Shown piece after piece: positions 25,619 through 37,823 of a DNA stretch of 64,000 bases (its first letter is position 1; the number at the start of each line of letters is the position of its first letter). Location: contig NZ_CP034752.1 of assembly GCF_004295645.1 (NCBI RefSeq), positions 2,666,001 through 2,730,000 of the forward strand, read 5' to 3'. Source of the DNA: Limnobaculum zhutongyuii (GTDB lineage Bacteria; Pseudomonadota; Gammaproteobacteria; Enterobacterales; Enterobacteriaceae). The position numbers were made by a program, and so were the translations under genes. The notes under the pieces were generated by a model. The model had not been told where the DNA came from. It saw only the letters and a list, made by a program, of their open reading frames with translations, and did no database searches.

Positions 25619-28327
25619 TTATGTGTTATAACCCATCATTTCCAACAGTTGCTGAGCCTGTTGTATGGCTTCCTGACGATGGGTAACGCCAATTTTCTGG
25701 TACAGATTACGAATATGCGTTTTGATCGTGGTGGAAGCAACGCCCAGCTCTCCCGCTATCTGGTCGTTACTGTAACCAGAATAGATGAGTCCTAAAACCT
25801 GCCACTCACGGTGGGTTAACTGACTGGTTCGAATCAACTCCGGCGTTTGTGCATTATTCAGCAGCTGATGAACAAAGTTCTCATCAAAGTGGGCAAACTT
25901 GTGTCGATAGTGCTGGTTAAGCTCGCGCAGAATACGCTGAGCATGATGTTGATTATGTTCGGTCAGGGTATTTAGCTGCAATAACTGGCGTAACTGTTGA
26001 GCCATACTTTCGCCTTCAATGACGAAGTTACTAATAATACCGGTGCGATAAGCCAGCGTCAGTGCCTCAATCAGCATCTGCTGTGCCTCACCATTTTGTC
26101 CTTTATGCCAATAAAGCATATTACACAGTATCAGATTTCGTCCCAGCTCACTGACCAGTTGTAGCTGACGAGCACTCTTGATGATATCCAGCAGAATGAC
26201 TTCTGCTTCATCATAAAGTCCCAACAGAAGCTGAGCCCGGATAATATTGCGCCACTGCCCATGTTGAAAGTGATTATAAGCCCCGATCGGCCGTTGAGTT
26301 CGATGCAGCCAACTGGCTGCCGCAACTCGATCATCGGTCATTTGCCAGTAAATCACTCGCGGCTTATCGGCGTTGGTTTGCCAGTCGCTGTGGTATTGGG
26401 CATTACTTAACAGGTTTTCACAACGATAAAGGTATTGACGGGCATTATCCAGATTGCCGCGCGCCAAAAAGCATTTCGCCAACAGTGCCAGACACTGTAG
26501 CTGCTGCTGCCCATTATCTAAAATTTCCATTCCTTTACGGGTAGCCAGCTCCGCCTCATCAAGACGTGCCCATTGCCATAATAGCTGAGCGCGCAAGCGC
26601 AGCAGAAATTCATGCATTGGTAGTTGTTGCAGGTTGAACTCTTCCACCAGCGCAAAAGCTTTATCCTGTACTTCGTAGGCTGCCTGTACAAAGCCCTGAG
26701 CCAGCAGAATTTCACTCTGCTGTAGCAACGCCCATAGCGCATAGTGGTAAATTTCAAAGTGACGGGCCATTTGCTCGGTTTGCTGCATCATGCCAAGAGC
26801 TTCGGTCAAATTGCCTTTGCAATGCATCACTTCACCAATCACAGAGGTGGCAACGATTCGACCGTAATAGCTGTCCGGTGCCAGATTTTCAATTGCCGTC
26901 ATTGCCAGCATTTCTGCTTCATCCGGTGCTTCAGAATTAATCGCAATTTGTGCACGCAAAACGTCAAACTCCGCGTACAGCCAGGGTTCAATCTCAATCT
27001 GTTTTGCCGTTATCTCTTTTTCTGCTTTAGTCAGTAACAGGTTTACTTCCGCATGACGGTGTTGCCCCTGTGCCAGCCAGGCCTGTAGCAAAATGAGTTT
27101 AGGTTTTTCAATCAGGTAATCGTAAGGCAGTGCATTGATACACTCCTCCAGCAACTCCAACTCGCCGTGATTAAACAGTGACCAGGCATGCTGTAACAAG
27201 ATATCCCGCAGTAATTCGAGGTTATTCGCACTCAACGCGTGATAAATAGCTTCGCCCGAGTAGCCCATGTTGAGCCATCCCTGAGCGGCGGCCTTATGAA
27301 TTTCCGGCAGCTCCTGAGCCAGCTCATTTTGACTGCGCTGGCGTAAAAAACTGGCAAACAGAGGGTGGAAGCTAAACCATTCACCCCGATCGTCCATACG
27401 CTGAATAAATAGCCCCTGACGCTCGGTCTCCTCCAGTCGCGCCTGGCTTCTGTCTTCTCCGGTAATGCAGGTAATCAGCTCCGCATTCATTGAACGCAGC
27501 ACCGAACAACGCAACAGAAACGAACGCGTTACTGCATCGGTCCGATCGAGCACTTCATCCACCAAATAGTCATACAGATAGCGAATATTAAGTCCTGAAA
27601 GGCGTTTAGCCGATTGCTTTACCGAATGCCCGGACTGATGAGTAGAGAGCGCAATTAATTGTAATGCCGTCGCCCAGCCCGCCACTTCATCGCACAACCG
27701 ATGGGACTCTTCTGTTGATACCGGTGCTTCAAGACGACGGTCAAAGAAATCTTTAGCTTCATCATGGGTAAACGCCAGGTGCTGGCTATCAATCTCTAAT
27801 AATTGACCATGTACCCGCAATTTAGCAATTCCCAGCGCGGGAAGATTACGCGACAAGATCACCAGCGTAAGGTTTTCTGGCTGATGCTGTAAAAAGAAGC
27901 GCATCCCATCATGAATAATGTCATTGGTAATCAGATGATAATCATCAATAACCAGATACAACGGTTGCTGCCACTCTGATAATTCAACAAACAGCTGGGC
28001 AAATAGCGCGGTAATACTGGTGTACTGGTGCTTTTGAGTGAGAATTTCACTTTTCTCACAGAGCCCATTGGTTGCCTGTTGCACTGCGGAAACTAAATAG
28101 CTGGCAAAGCGTTGTGGTTGATTATCGCTTTCGTCCAACGAGTACCATCCCAGATAAGGCATTTCGGATGCCCATTGGGTAACTATGGTGGTTTTTCCAT
28201 AACCTGCCGGGCTCGTTACCAATATCAAACGATAGTCAAATGCATTGGATAACTTATTCACCAAACGGTCACGCATCACTACGTGCGTTTGTCTTACTGG
28301 ACGGCTGAGCTTCGATGGAATTAGCAT
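25619..28327 (-). CDS. malT: HTH-type transcriptional activator MalT
   Basis: A 902-residue protein (E. coli MalT 901) that activates the maltose regulon when bound to maltotriose and ATP. The N-terminal STAND ATPase has a Walker A motif GYGKTT at residues 42-47 and LYLVIDDYH as Walker B. A long helical-repeat sensor follows, and a LuxR-type helix-turn-helix at about 832-880 ([39 protein letters not shown], given here only to locate it in the C-terminus). It is divergent from malPQ, as in E. coli. Its targets in the window are malPQ, malEFG, and malK-lamB-malM. No sign of disruption. Confidence 0.98.
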   Translation of the reverse strand: MLIPSKLSRPVRQTHVVMRDRLVNKLSNAFDYRLILVTSPAGYGKTTIVTQWASEMPYLGWYSLDESDNQPQRFASYLVSAVQQATNGLCEKSEILTQKHQYTSITALFAQLFVELSEWQQPLYLVIDDYHLITNDIIHDGMRFFLQHQPENLTLVILSRNLPALGIAKLRVHGQLLEIDSQHLAFTHDEAKDFFDRRLEAPVSTEESHRLCDEVAGWATALQLIALSTHQSGHSVKQSAKRLSGLNIRYLYDYLVDEVLDRTDAVTRSFLLRCSVLRSMNAELITCITGEDRSQARLEETERQGLFIQRMDDRGEWFSFHPLFASFLRQRSQNELAQELPEIHKAAAQGWLNMGYSGEAIYHALSANNLELLRDILLQHAWSLFNHGELELLEECINALPYDYLIEKPKLILLQAWLAQGQHRHAEVNLLLTKAEKEITAKQIEIEPWLYAEFDVLRAQIAINSEAPDEAEMLAMTAIENLAPDSYYGRIVATSVIGEVMHCKGNLTEALGMMQQTEQMARHFEIYHYALWALLQQSEILLAQGFVQAAYEVQDKAFALVEEFNLQQLPMHEFLLRLRAQLLWQWARLDEAELATRKGMEILDNGQQQLQCLALLAKCFLARGNLDNARQYLYRCENLLSNAQYHSDWQTNADKPRVIYWQMTDDRVAAASWLHRTQRPIGAYNHFQHGQWRNIIRAQLLLGLYDEAEVILLDIIKSARQLQLVSELGRNLILCNMLYWHKGQNGEAQQMLIEALTLAYRTGIISNFVIEGESMAQQLRQLLQLNTLTEHNQHHAQRILRELNQHYRHKFAHFDENFVHQLLNNAQTPELIRTSQLTHREWQVLGLIYSGYSNDQIAGELGVASTTIKTHIRNLYQKIGVTHRQEAIQQAQQLLEMMGYNT

Positions 28328-28705
28328 ATAATCAGACTCGAATCTTAATTAATATATGTAAATACAAATAGTTATAGCACAAATATTTCTTTTTGTACGC
28401 CCAGTCTGACACATCTGACAGTACCACAATATAACGCTAACCTGTGGTTATCTGAAAAGGCCCTGTGTCACAATTCCAACTTTCTGTTTTGATGCATGTC
28501 TGATATTAGTCGCATACTCTATTTTTATCCGCCCCCCAATCGATAATTTTGACCTTGAGAATATAAAAATCATCGTATGAATATGGTCCAACTACGCCCC
28601 ACTCCTCCTCCCCAACTAATCCCCCTCGGGATGATGCTCTCCACCTGCATCAATGACAGCATGAGCGCTACTCTATAATTAACAAAATCAGAGGCCCTAC
28701 CTACT
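28328..28705. promoter_or_regulatory. malT-malP divergent control region with MalT boxes
   Basis: A 378-bp gap carrying the divergent promoters. A MalT box GGGGAGGAGG is read on the minus strand at 28604-28613 and fits the consensus GGGGA(T/G)GAGG completely. A weaker box CGGGATGATG lies on the plus strand at 28628-28637. A TATAAT element at 28674-28679 is a good malP -10. The malT side has no clear CRP site; a half site TGTGA is read on the minus strand near 28463-28470. Confidence 0.7.
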
Positions 28706-31099
28706 ATGCAAACATTTAATACCGCGCAGTTTCATGACAGTCTGGCCCGTCAATGGCGAAGCTTTGGTCTGCAATCGGCGCAACAGATGACTCAACACCA
28801 ATGGTGGCAAGCACTCAGCCGTACATTAAACGAATTACTGCCGCTGCAGGCTACCGCTCCGGATACTCAGCAACGGCAAGTTAACTATATTTCAATGGAA
28901 TTTCTGATCGGCCGTTTAACCGGGAATAACTTGCTTAACCTTGGGCTGTATCAACAAATAAAAACCGCTCTGGCCGACTATAAAGTTGACCTTACCGATC
29001 TGTTAGAGCAAGAAGTGGATCCGGCGCTGGGCAACGGTGGGCTGGGTCGTCTGGCGGCCTGTTTTCTGGACTCAATGGCCACCATTAATCAACCAGCCAT
29101 CAGCTATGGTCTGAATTATCAATATGGTTTGTTTCGTCAGTCATTTAAACAAGGTCACCAGCATGAGTCTCCTGACAACTGGATGCGTGAACATTACCCT
29201 TGGTTTACCCGCAATGAAACGCTAAACGTACAGGTTAACTTTGGCGGCAAGCTGGTTAAAAATGCAAAAGGCGTTGAGCGCTGGGAACCAGCATTAACGC
29301 TGGTTGGTGAAGCCTGGGATCTGCCGGTCGTTGGCTATCAAAACGGTGTGGTTCAAACTTTAAGATTATGGCAATCCACCCACAGCGAACCTTTCGACCT
29401 GATGCTGTTTAACGATGGTAAATTCCTTCAGTCTGAACGTCTGGGCATTGAAGCAGCAAAACTGACTAAAGTTCTCTATCCCAATGATAACCATACTGCG
29501 GGTAAACGCCTGCGTCTGATGCAGCAATATTTTCAGTGCGCTTGCTCTGTTGCGGATATTCTGCGCCGTCATCATCTGGCCGGGCATAAAATTGAGCAAC
29601 TGGCGGACTATCAGGTTATTCAGTTAAATGATACTCACCCAACCATCGCTATTCCTGAACTAATGCGTATTCTGCTGGACGAGCATCAAATGAGTTGGGA
29701 TAAAGCCTGGTCGATCGTGAGCAAAACCTTTGCTTACACCAACCATACCCTGATGCCGGAAGCTCTGGAGTGCTGGAGCGCTTCGTTAATGCAGAGCCTT
29801 TTGCCGCGTCACTTTGCCATCATTAAGCAAATTGATGCTCACTTTAAGCCGCTGGTAGAAAAAACCTGGCCTAAAGATAAAGCCGTATGGGAAAAACTCT
29901 GTGTGGTTCATAACCGTCAGGTGCGCATGGGTAACCTGTGTGTTATTGGTGGTTCCGCGGTGAACGGCGTGGCCGCCCTGCACTCCGAACTGGTGGTGAA
30001 AGATCTGTTCCCGGAATATAACCAGTTATGGCCAAACAAATTTCATAACGTCACCAATGGCATCACTCCTCGTCGCTGGTTGAAGCAGTGTAATCCAGCG
30101 CTGGCATCACTGATTGATGACTCTATTGGTACCGGTTGGGTAACTGATTTAGACCAGTTGAAAAAGCTGGAACCGTTTATTGGTGATGCTGCTTTCCGTC
30201 AGCGTTATCAGCAAATCAAAGATGACAACAAGCAGCATCTGGCACGTTATGTGAAGCAGGTTACCGGTCTGGTCATTAACCCTGGTGCTATATTTGACGT
30301 ACAGATAAAACGGTTGCATGAATATAAGCGTCAGCACCTTAATCTGTTACATATTCTCTCTCTTTATCGCCAACTGCGTGATAACCCGGCATTGGATATT
30401 CCACCGCGGGTATTTCTGTTTGCGGCTAAAGCCGCTCCGGGTTACTACCTGGCAAAAAATATTATTTATGCCATTAACTGTGTGGCAGAGAAGATCAATA
30501 ACGATCCGTTGGTTAATCAGAAGCTGCAGGTGGTATTTATTCCTGACTATAAGGTATCGGTAGCCGAGCTGATTATTCCTGCCGCCGATGTGTCTGAACA
30601 GATCTCTACTGCGGGTAAAGAAGCTTCAGGTACCGGTAATATGAAGCTGGCCCTGAATGGTGCACTGACTATTGGTACACTGGATGGTGCTAACGTGGAA
30701 ATCGCTCAGGAAGTAGGAAACGAAAATATCTTCATTTTCGGTCATACCGTTGAGCAGGTTAATGCCTTAAAAGCTTCCGGTTATGATCCGCTGAAATGGC
30801 GTAAAAAAGATAAGCATCTGGACGAGATTTTAAAAGAGCTTTCCAGCGGTTTCTTCACTCAGGGCAATAAACATGCCTTCGATCTGATGTTAAACAGTCT
30901 GGGCAGCGGTGGCGATCCTTATCTGGTTCTGGCTGATTTCGCCGATTACTGCGAAGCACAGAAGCGTATGGGTGAACACTTTGTCGATCGCGATCTCTGG
31001 ACAAGAACCACAATTCTGAATACTGCTCGCGTTGGTATGTTCAGTTCTGACCGTTCTATCCGTGACTATCAGCAGCGTATTTGGCAGCGCAAAGCATAA
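28706..31099 (+). CDS. malP: Maltodextrin phosphorylase
   Basis: A 797-residue GT35 phosphorylase, the length of E. coli MalP. It releases glucose-1-phosphate from the non-reducing end of maltodextrins in the cytoplasm. The pyridoxal-phosphate site is visible as [15 protein letters not shown], where the lysine forms the Schiff base, and [16 protein letters not shown] lies near the N-terminus as in all members. It starts with ATG 27 bp after the TATAAT element and is followed after 10 bp by malQ, forming the malPQ operon activated by MalT. Confidence 0.98.
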   Translation: MQTFNTAQFHDSLARQWRSFGLQSAQQMTQHQWWQALSRTLNELLPLQATAPDTQQRQVNYISMEFLIGRLTGNNLLNLGLYQQIKTALADYKVDLTDLLEQEVDPALGNGGLGRLAACFLDSMATINQPAISYGLNYQYGLFRQSFKQGHQHESPDNWMREHYPWFTRNETLNVQVNFGGKLVKNAKGVERWEPALTLVGEAWDLPVVGYQNGVVQTLRLWQSTHSEPFDLMLFNDGKFLQSERLGIEAAKLTKVLYPNDNHTAGKRLRLMQQYFQCACSVADILRRHHLAGHKIEQLADYQVIQLNDTHPTIAIPELMRILLDEHQMSWDKAWSIVSKTFAYTNHTLMPEALECWSASLMQSLLPRHFAIIKQIDAHFKPLVEKTWPKDKAVWEKLCVVHNRQVRMGNLCVIGGSAVNGVAALHSELVVKDLFPEYNQLWPNKFHNVTNGITPRRWLKQCNPALASLIDDSIGTGWVTDLDQLKKLEPFIGDAAFRQRYQQIKDDNKQHLARYVKQVTGLVINPGAIFDVQIKRLHEYKRQHLNLLHILSLYRQLRDNPALDIPPRVFLFAAKAAPGYYLAKNIIYAINCVAEKINNDPLVNQKLQVVFIPDYKVSVAELIIPAADVSEQISTAGKEASGTGNMKLALNGALTIGTLDGANVEIAQEVGNENIFIFGHTVEQVNALKASGYDPLKWRKKDKHLDEILKELSSGFFTQGNKHAFDLMLNSLGSGGDPYLVLADFADYCEAQKRMGEHFVDRDLWTRTTILNTARVGMFSSDRSIRDYQQRIWQRKA

Positions 31100-31109
31100 G
31101 CAGGTATGT

Positions 31110-33209
31110 ATGAAGAAAAAAGAGTCACTCCTGGAACAAACGGCAGCGGCCGCAGGCATATCAGGTAGTTATCTGAATGCCTATGGTCAGCCGGAGATCA
31201 TCAGTGATGAGGTGAAACAGCTGTTGCTATCAGCAATGCAGTTCACCCTACCAAACGATAAGGAGGGGGAGCCGCTTCCCCCGGTTATCGTGTTACAGCA
31301 AAACAGCGCATTCTCCTTGCCACTGACTTTTGAAGCTCAGTGGCAGCTTGTATTAGAACAGGGAGAATTACGTCAGGGCAAAGTGGCTAAGGGTAAACCG
31401 TTAAAGCTACCAGCCGACCTGCCCTGCGGTTACCATCAGCTAACCTTGACTCAAGGTCAGCAGCAGTGGAGCTGTGAGGTGATTGTGGCACCCGTGCGCT
31501 GTTATGAGCCGGCCCCCCTTCATCATCACCAAAAGCTGTGGGGAACCTGCGTGCAGATGTATACCCTGCGCTCCGATCGCAACTGGGGGATTGGTGACTT
31601 TGGTGATGTTCAGCAATTGCTCAAAAGGGTCGCTGAGCGAGGCGGGGCTTTTGTTGGGCTGAATCCCATCCATGCCCTCTATCCGGCCAATCCTGAGTTT
31701 TGTAGCCCTTATAGCCCTTCTTCCCGCCGTTGGTTAAATATTATTTATATTGATATCAATCAGGTGGATGATTTTCATCACAGTGCTAAAGCGCAAAAAT
31801 GGTGGCAGCAGGCCGCTACTCAGAAAAAGTTAGTCGAGCTACGTAACGTTGAATGGGTTGACTACACTGGCGTGATGTCATTAAAACTGGCTGCACTGAA
31901 GTTAGCTTATCAGCAATTTATTACCCGTCCGGAAAGAGATAAGTCACAACGGGAATTCAATGAGTTTGTAACTCTGGGTGGCGATGATCTACGTTATCAG
32001 GCAATTTTTGATGCCTTGTCAGTTCACCTGGTACAGGCTGGCCACTCCTGGCAGTGGTATCAGTGGCCGATTGGTTATCAGGATAGTCAGAATAAAGAAG
32101 TCAGCCAGTTCGCTCAGGAACATGCTTCTGAAGTGACATTCTATCTGTGGCTACAATGGTTAGCTCACCAGCAATTAAGTGAGTGTTACCGTATTTCCCG
32201 TAAGCTGAAGATGTCGATTGGTTTATATCGTGACCTGGCAGTAGGTGTGGCTCAGGAGAGCGCCGATGCCTGGAAAGATCGTTCCCTGTATTGTTTTAGC
32301 GCTTCAGTTGGTGCTCCTCCAGATATTCTTGGTCCACTGGGGCAAAACTGGGCGCTACCGCCAATGAGACCGCATGTGATGGTTGAACGTGCCTATCAGC
32401 CATTTATTGATCTGTTACGAGGCAATATGACCCAGTGCGGTGCATTACGTATCGACCATGTGATGTCATTATTGCGGTTGTGGTGGATCCCTCAGGGGGA
32501 AAGCGCGAAAAACGGCGCTTATGTACATTATCCGGTAGATGATTTATTGGCGATTCTGGCGCTGGAAAGTCAGCGACACCAGTGTATGGTTATCGGTGAA
32601 GACTTGGGTATTGTACCTAAGGATATCGTCAGTAAGTTAAGCACCTGTGGGGTTTACTCCTATAAGATTCTGTTTTTTGAGCAAGATGAACAAAATCAGT
32701 TAACGCCACCGGAAGAGTATCTGCCACAGGCAATGGCGACAGCAACCACCCATGATATGCCTACGTTGAAAGGTTACTGGCAGTGTGGTGATTTAGCGTT
32801 AGGCAAACAGTTGGGACTCTATCCTAACCCATTGGCTCTGGCGAAAATCTATCAGGAACGCGAACTGACCAAGCAAGGTATTCTGAACAGTTTGCATCGC
32901 TATTACTGTGTGCCGAAAAGTATGCGTAAGACGGTGAAGGATATGCCCATGTCTCCGGAGCTTAATCGCGGTATATTGCGTTATTTAGCACTGACGGAGA
33001 GTGCTCTGGTGGGTATTCAGTTAGAGGATTTACTGGATATGTCAGAGCCAGTAAACGTTCCTGGTACCTATAAGGAATATCCAAACTGGCGTCGTAAGCT
33101 GACGGACTCGCTGGAAAATATGTTTGCTGATTCATCGACACGTCGTTTGCTGAATGATTTGAATAGCAAGAGACAGTTGGCGGCGAGCCGGAAGTCGAAG
33201 CAGAAATAG
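31110..33209 (+). CDS. malQ: 4-alpha-glucanotransferase (amylomaltase)
   Basis: A 699-residue GH77 enzyme that transfers dextrinyl units between maltodextrins, releasing glucose and longer chains for MalP. The start chosen is the ATG at 31110 (MKKKESLLEQTAAAAG), 10 bp after the malP stop. An in-frame ATG at 31032 lies inside malP and is not used. Catalytic features are visible: LRIDHVMSL (nucleophile Asp), VIGEDLG (acid/base Glu) and ATTHDMPT (stabilising Asp). A strong terminator follows 21 bp after the stop. Confidence 0.97.
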   Translation: MKKKESLLEQTAAAAGISGSYLNAYGQPEIISDEVKQLLLSAMQFTLPNDKEGEPLPPVIVLQQNSAFSLPLTFEAQWQLVLEQGELRQGKVAKGKPLKLPADLPCGYHQLTLTQGQQQWSCEVIVAPVRCYEPAPLHHHQKLWGTCVQMYTLRSDRNWGIGDFGDVQQLLKRVAERGGAFVGLNPIHALYPANPEFCSPYSPSSRRWLNIIYIDINQVDDFHHSAKAQKWWQQAATQKKLVELRNVEWVDYTGVMSLKLAALKLAYQQFITRPERDKSQREFNEFVTLGGDDLRYQAIFDALSVHLVQAGHSWQWYQWPIGYQDSQNKEVSQFAQEHASEVTFYLWLQWLAHQQLSECYRISRKLKMSIGLYRDLAVGVAQESADAWKDRSLYCFSASVGAPPDILGPLGQNWALPPMRPHVMVERAYQPFIDLLRGNMTQCGALRIDHVMSLLRLWWIPQGESAKNGAYVHYPVDDLLAILALESQRHQCMVIGEDLGIVPKDIVSKLSTCGVYSYKILFFEQDEQNQLTPPEEYLPQAMATATTHDMPTLKGYWQCGDLALGKQLGLYPNPLALAKIYQERELTKQGILNSLHRYYCVPKSMRKTVKDMPMSPELNRGILRYLALTESALVGIQLEDLLDMSEPVNVPGTYKEYPNWRRKLTDSLENMFADSSTRRLLNDLNSKRQLAASRKSKQK

Positions 33210-33230
33210 CCGTAGGCTAATAATGAATAT

Positions 33231-33262
33231 AAAGGGCCATCAAATGATGGCCCTTTATATTT
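33231..33262 (+). terminator. Terminator of malPQ
   Basis: AAAGGGCCATCA (33231-33242) pairs perfectly with TGATGGCCCTTT (33245-33256) across a two-base loop, followed by a T-rich stretch. Confidence 0.85.
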
Positions 33263-33278
33263 TAATTGGTTTTTGAGG

Positions 33279-33592
33279 ATATTCCGATTGGGAGATCGTC
33301 GGTACTTTAGTTTCGAGGATGTCGGCGTTGCCGACGATTGGCGTTTGGATAGTTGGGATCTGAGAATATTCCGGCCGTAATAGCTAATGTGTTCATATTA
33401 TCTTTGTGCTCGGCCGGGGGGACCATCAGTACTTTGGTTCCGAGGATGTCGGCCTTGCCGACGATTGGCGTTTGGATAGTTGGGGTCTGAGAATATTCCG
33501 GCCGTAATAGCTAATGTGTTCATATTATCTTTGTGCTCGGCCGGGGGACCATCAGTACTTTGGTTCCGAGGATGTCGGCCTTGCCGACGATT
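33279..33592. repeat. Tandem repeat, unit 126-127 bp, about 2.3 copies
   Basis: The motif GAGGATGTCGGC starts at 33315, 33442 and 33568, giving periods of 127 and 126 bp (one G lost in a G run). Each full unit contains ATTCCGGCCGTAA, about 33 bases, CGGCCGG, GACCATCAGTACTTTGG, then a small hairpin GTCGGC/GCCGAC. The first copy is a degenerate, loop-deleted version. Frames through it translate the repeat and are not genes. Related elements lie at 58945-59085 and 59210-59340. Confidence 0.9.
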
Positions 33593-33651
33593 GACAATGC
33601 TAACTGCCAGCCAGATATTACATTTGGGCATTTATTTTTTATATTGAGCTT

Positions 33652-33739
33652 TTTGCCCTTTGCCCTTTGCCCTTTGCCCTTTGCCCTTTGCCCTTTGCTT
33701 TGCCTTTGCCCTTTGCCCTTTGCCCTTTGCCCTTTGCCC
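33652..33739. repeat. Heptanucleotide microsatellite (TTTGCCC), 13 units
   Basis: Six perfect TTTGCCC units (33652-33693), then one of five and one of six bases (33694-33704), then five perfect units (33705-33739). A seven-base period fits no reading frame, and the flanks are non-coding. Confidence 0.95.
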
Positions 33740-33775
33740 TTCAGGTTAAAGCATCCGAATGTTGCCGAAGGAAGA

Positions 33776-33859
33776 CCAGAGGCAGCACGAGCCGCATGGA
33801 TGCGGCGAGAGGCATAGCGACGCCGGGAGCGGCTCTATGCCGGTGCGTTAAGCCTCTGG
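33776..33859. other. Structured intergenic element (possible three-way junction)
   Basis: An outer stem CCAGAGGC (33776-33783)/GCCTCTGG (33852-33859) encloses two hairpins: GCCGCA/TGCGGC (33791-33796 and 33801-33806, loop of four) and GGCATAG/CTATGCC (33811-33817 and 33835-33841). It is GC-rich compared with its surroundings. It could be a repeat of the REP/MITE kind or a transcribed RNA. No promoter is evident. Confidence 0.5.
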
Positions 33860-33965
33860 GCTGACTGAGGTTGCCGCCGCAACGCCCCTTTGCTCGACGC
33901 AAACTCCACTGCTGAGTCAAACTCAGCAACTGAGGCGGCGAAACCTTCTCTGAATCTAATTCAAA

Positions 33966-34892
33966 TTACTTCTTACTCTTCACACTCCCAACAAACGTCT
34001 CCCTCGCCGTTGTCGATCCCAATCTCTCCGCTTCATCCAGCAACTTCAGCGCTTTATCAATATCCCCCTGCTTCACCGCAGTACGAATACTCTGGTTAAA
34101 GTACTCTTCGGTATCCGTCAGTACTTTTTCCGGCGCGGCATGCGCTTTTGCTGCCGGAGCTGCTGCTGGCGCAGGAATAACCGCGGTGGCCGCAGTATCT
34201 GATGAAGAGGTTGGCATCAACTGACCAATCATTACGTTGCCGTTTTGCTGGTCAGATTTCACCACAACTTTCAGCGTACCCTGCTCACTGTGTTGAGCAA
34301 TTGGATCCGGAATATCCGGTACCGCATTCCCCACGCCCTTAGCATAAGCTTTGGCTGGAGCTGTTAATTTGGTGGTTTGTTGCAGGTCTTTATTGGTGGT
34401 GTACACCAGCATATAGATCTGCTGTTGGCCCAGGGCCGGAGTCAGGCGTAAAGTGCCTTGCAGGCGGTCGGTATCCATAACTTCAGGACCCGCATAAGCA
34501 AATCGTTCGCTGGGATAATACGCAGCCGGACGCATTTGCTCGTCCAATACTAAGACGTTAGGTGCATACACACTTTTATTGTCTACCAGGCTGGATAAAG
34601 TTATTTCCAAAGTACCGCGGTTAGCCGGCAGCGCGATGGTAGCAACCGCACCACGAATATCCCCCTGAGACAATTGAGGTGAATTCGCATCCAGTTTGAT
34701 CGTTTGAGATGTAGGTGGAACCAGCGGCTGCCATGGCAACTGCTGTAGCTTACTGCCAGAAAGTGTAGGAGCGGTTGTCACGCTCTCCGGAGCCTGAACG
34801 TTATCACTGAACAGCGATACCGCCTGAGCCTGACCGACCATGCCGCTGCCAAGTGCCAGAGCTAAGCATAAGGCCAGATATTTGTTATTCAT
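33966..34892 (-). CDS. malM: Maltose operon periplasmic protein MalM
   Basis: A 308-residue protein with a signal peptide (MNNKYLALCLALALGSGMVGQAQA) and an Ala/Pro-rich linker before a C-terminal helical tail (about 255-308, EEYFNQSIRTAVKQGDIDKALKLLDEAE). The start at 34892 is preceded by AGAGGG; an upstream in-frame ATG at 34958 would add a poor leader. MalM is periplasmic and part of the lamB operon in E. coli, where its exact role is unclear. Here it is the last gene of malK-lamB-malM, separated from lamB by a strong hairpin that probably lowers its expression. Confidence 0.93.
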   Translation of the reverse strand: MNNKYLALCLALALGSGMVGQAQAVSLFSDNVQAPESVTTAPTLSGSKLQQLPWQPLVPPTSQTIKLDANSPQLSQGDIRGAVATIALPANRGTLEITLSSLVDNKSVYAPNVLVLDEQMRPAAYYPSERFAYAGPEVMDTDRLQGTLRLTPALGQQQIYMLVYTTNKDLQQTTKLTAPAKAYAKGVGNAVPDIPDPIAQHSEQGTLKVVVKSDQQNGNVMIGQLMPTSSSDTAATAVIPAPAAAPAAKAHAAPEKVLTDTEEYFNQSIRTAVKQGDIDKALKLLDEAERLGSTTARETFVGSVKSKK

Positions 34893-34936
34893 TATTTTTC
34901 CCTCTGAAAGTAGCAAAATACTCATACAACAGAAAA

Positions 34937-34975
34937 ATGACAGGCGTTGAACAGTCAATCATTCACGCCTGTCAT
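34937..34975 (-). terminator. Stem-loop between lamB and malM (attenuator or mRNA-stabilising)
   Basis: ATGACAGGCGT (34937-34947) pairs with ACGCCTGTCAT (34965-34975) over 11 base pairs. There is no T run after it on the minus strand, so it is more likely a processing or stability hairpin than a full terminator. It occupies the position of the lamB-malM intergenic repeat of E. coli. Confidence 0.6.
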
Positions 34976-34992
34976 TGGGACATCAGATGTTA

Positions 34993-36288
<1,296 letters not shown>

Positions 36289-36300
36289 TTATATGTTTAT

Positions 36301-37410
36301 TTAAACGCCCAGCTCTCTGTGTAACCGTTGACAGGCCCTGCCATCGCTGTGGAATAGATGACAGCGTTGTGGCGGTAAACCAATGGCAAAGGTGGAGCCT
36401 TCTTTTACCAGAACAACGTCGTTCTGACGGTAAATCAGGTTTTGTCCGATCGACGGAATTTGGATATGGATCTGTGTTTCATTGCCTAACTGCTCTACTA
36501 CCTGTACTTCTCCCTCCAGCGTGACATCTGCAATCTCACTGGTTGTTAAATGTTCAGGCCGGATCCCCAGAGACATATTGGTCCCCACCTGAACTCCATG
36601 ACTGTCTACCGGTAGCCAAACCAACTGCCCGTTTGGTAATGCGATCTGTACTTGTTCAATCGCCGTTGCGGTGACTTTCACCGGTAGGAAATTCATTTTT
36701 GGCGAGCCAATAAATCCGGCTACAAAGCGATTTGCCGGATAGTGATAGAGCTCCAGCGGCTTGCCCACCTGAGCAATGCGCCCGGCGTCCAGTACCACGA
36801 TTTTGTCCGCCAGCGTCATGGCCTCCACCTGATCGTGAGTAACGTAAATCATGGTGCGTTTGAGGCGGTTATGCAGACGGGAAATCTCGATACGCATCTG
36901 AACCCGCAGAGCGGCATCCAGGTTAGAAAGCGGTTCATCCAGCAGGAAGACTTCTGGTTCAGCCACCAAAGTACGACCAATTGCTACGCGCTGACGCTGT
37001 CCACCAGATAGCTCTTTCGGTCGACGTTCCAACATATGCCCCAGCTGCAGCATCTCTGCCACCTGAGCGACCCGGTGCTTAATTTCACTCTTAGGTGCTT
37101 TAGCCAGCTTCAGGCCAAAAGACATGTTGTCTGCCACAGAAAGATGGGGATACAGCGCATAAGACTGGAACACCATTCCGATACCACGCTGTGCCGGAGG
37201 CACCTCATTCATTCTTTTACCGTTGATGGTCAGTTCGCCGGAGGTGATATCTTCCAGACCAGCAATCATGCGCAACAGAGTAGATTTGCCACAGCCCGAT
37301 GGGCCTACAAATACGACGAACTCACCATCATCGATTTCAAGATTTATGTCCCTGGAAATGACAACATCACCGAACGCCTTACTTACATTGCTTAGCGTGA
37401 CATTGGCCAT
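36301..37410 (-). CDS. malK: Maltose/maltodextrin ABC transporter ATP-binding protein MalK
   Basis: A 369-residue ABC ATPase. Walker [10 protein letters not shown] is at 36-44, the Q-loop Gln at 82, the signature LSGGQ at 134-138, and Walker B VFLLDEP at 154-160. The C-terminal regulatory OB-like domain (about 235-369) is the part that in E. coli binds MalT and unphosphorylated EIIA-Glc. Two MalK subunits power the MalFG channel. It is the first gene of the malK-lamB-malM operon, divergent from malEFG. Confidence 0.98.
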   Translation of the reverse strand: MANVTLSNVSKAFGDVVISRDINLEIDDGEFVVFVGPSGCGKSTLLRMIAGLEDITSGELTINGKRMNEVPPAQRGIGMVFQSYALYPHLSVADNMSFGLKLAKAPKSEIKHRVAQVAEMLQLGHMLERRPKELSGGQRQRVAIGRTLVAEPEVFLLDEPLSNLDAALRVQMRIEISRLHNRLKRTMIYVTHDQVEAMTLADKIVVLDAGRIAQVGKPLELYHYPANRFVAGFIGSPKMNFLPVKVTATAIEQVQIALPNGQLVWLPVDSHGVQVGTNMSLGIRPEHLTTSEIADVTLEGEVQVVEQLGNETQIHIQIPSIGQNLIYRQNDVVLVKEGSTFAIGLPPQRCHLFHSDGRACQRLHRELGV

Positions 37411-37597
37411 AATTAGCTCCTCTCTGTTTGTCGGTTTCTGTGGTCATACTCAACCAACCGATAAATTGGTATGGCTGCGATAATGCATAAAAAATCGCAA
37501 GAACAAATCATCCACCGAAAGGTTTTTTATGGGGGGAGGAGCTGGGAGGATGAGATAAACAGAGGGGAGATGATTTCCTCGCTGAGGAACGAAAGAT

Positions 37598-37613
37598 TGT
37601 GAATTTACTCACA
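37598..37613. promoter_or_regulatory. CRP site 1 of malK-malE region
   Basis: TGTGA-N6-TCACA, a perfect consensus match. Confidence 0.85.
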
Positions 37614-37631
37614 AATTAATCACAGACTTTA

Positions 37632-37647
37632 TGTGATGGCGCGCACA
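37632..37647. promoter_or_regulatory. CRP site 2 of malK-malE region
   Basis: TGTGA-N6-GCACA, one mismatch to consensus. Confidence 0.65.
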
Positions 37648-37661
37648 AAATGCGTTGTAAT

Positions 37662-37677
37662 TGCAACACACATCACA
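37662..37677. promoter_or_regulatory. CRP site 3 of malK-malE region
   Basis: TGCAA-N6-TCACA, weaker on the left half; the spacing of about 30 bp from site 2 fits helical phasing. Confidence 0.55.
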
Positions 37678-37823
37678 CAAAGGTGTTGGAGGGCATAGAA
37701 AAGAGGAGGATGCGTTTTATTCACTCAAGGCGGCAACATAGTCACTGTGTAAATGTCTTTGCCCCGGCAACCGAATACCGATTGCTATCCGGCCTACCTG
37801 ACTAAATTGAAAGAAGGATAACT

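Larger units (their letters stand above)
37411..37823. promoter_or_regulatory. malK-malE divergent control region
   Basis: A 413-bp region built like the E. coli malEK control region. MalT-box-like sequences are GGGGAGGAGC at 37533-37542 and GAGGATGAGA at 37546-37555, with a weaker GAGGATGCG at 37706-37714. Three CRP-type sites lie between them and are listed separately. The clustered boxes and shared CRP sites suggest joint activation of both operons. Confidence 0.75.

Noticed and set aside
31032..31109. Upstream start for malQ
   Set aside because: It lies inside malP and adds a leader unlike any GH77 enzyme; the ATG at 31110 matches the family start.
33295..33592. CRISPR-like array
   Set aside because: Units are directly adjacent with no unique spacers, the period is too long, and no cas gene is nearby.
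33398..33631. ORF of 77 codons across the tandem repeat
   Set aside because: It is a translation of the 126-127 bp repeat with no ribosome-binding site; the repeated peptide follows from repeated DNA.
33533..33864. Two overlapping ORFs rich in CPLPFAL
   Set aside because: They translate the heptamer microsatellite in different frames.
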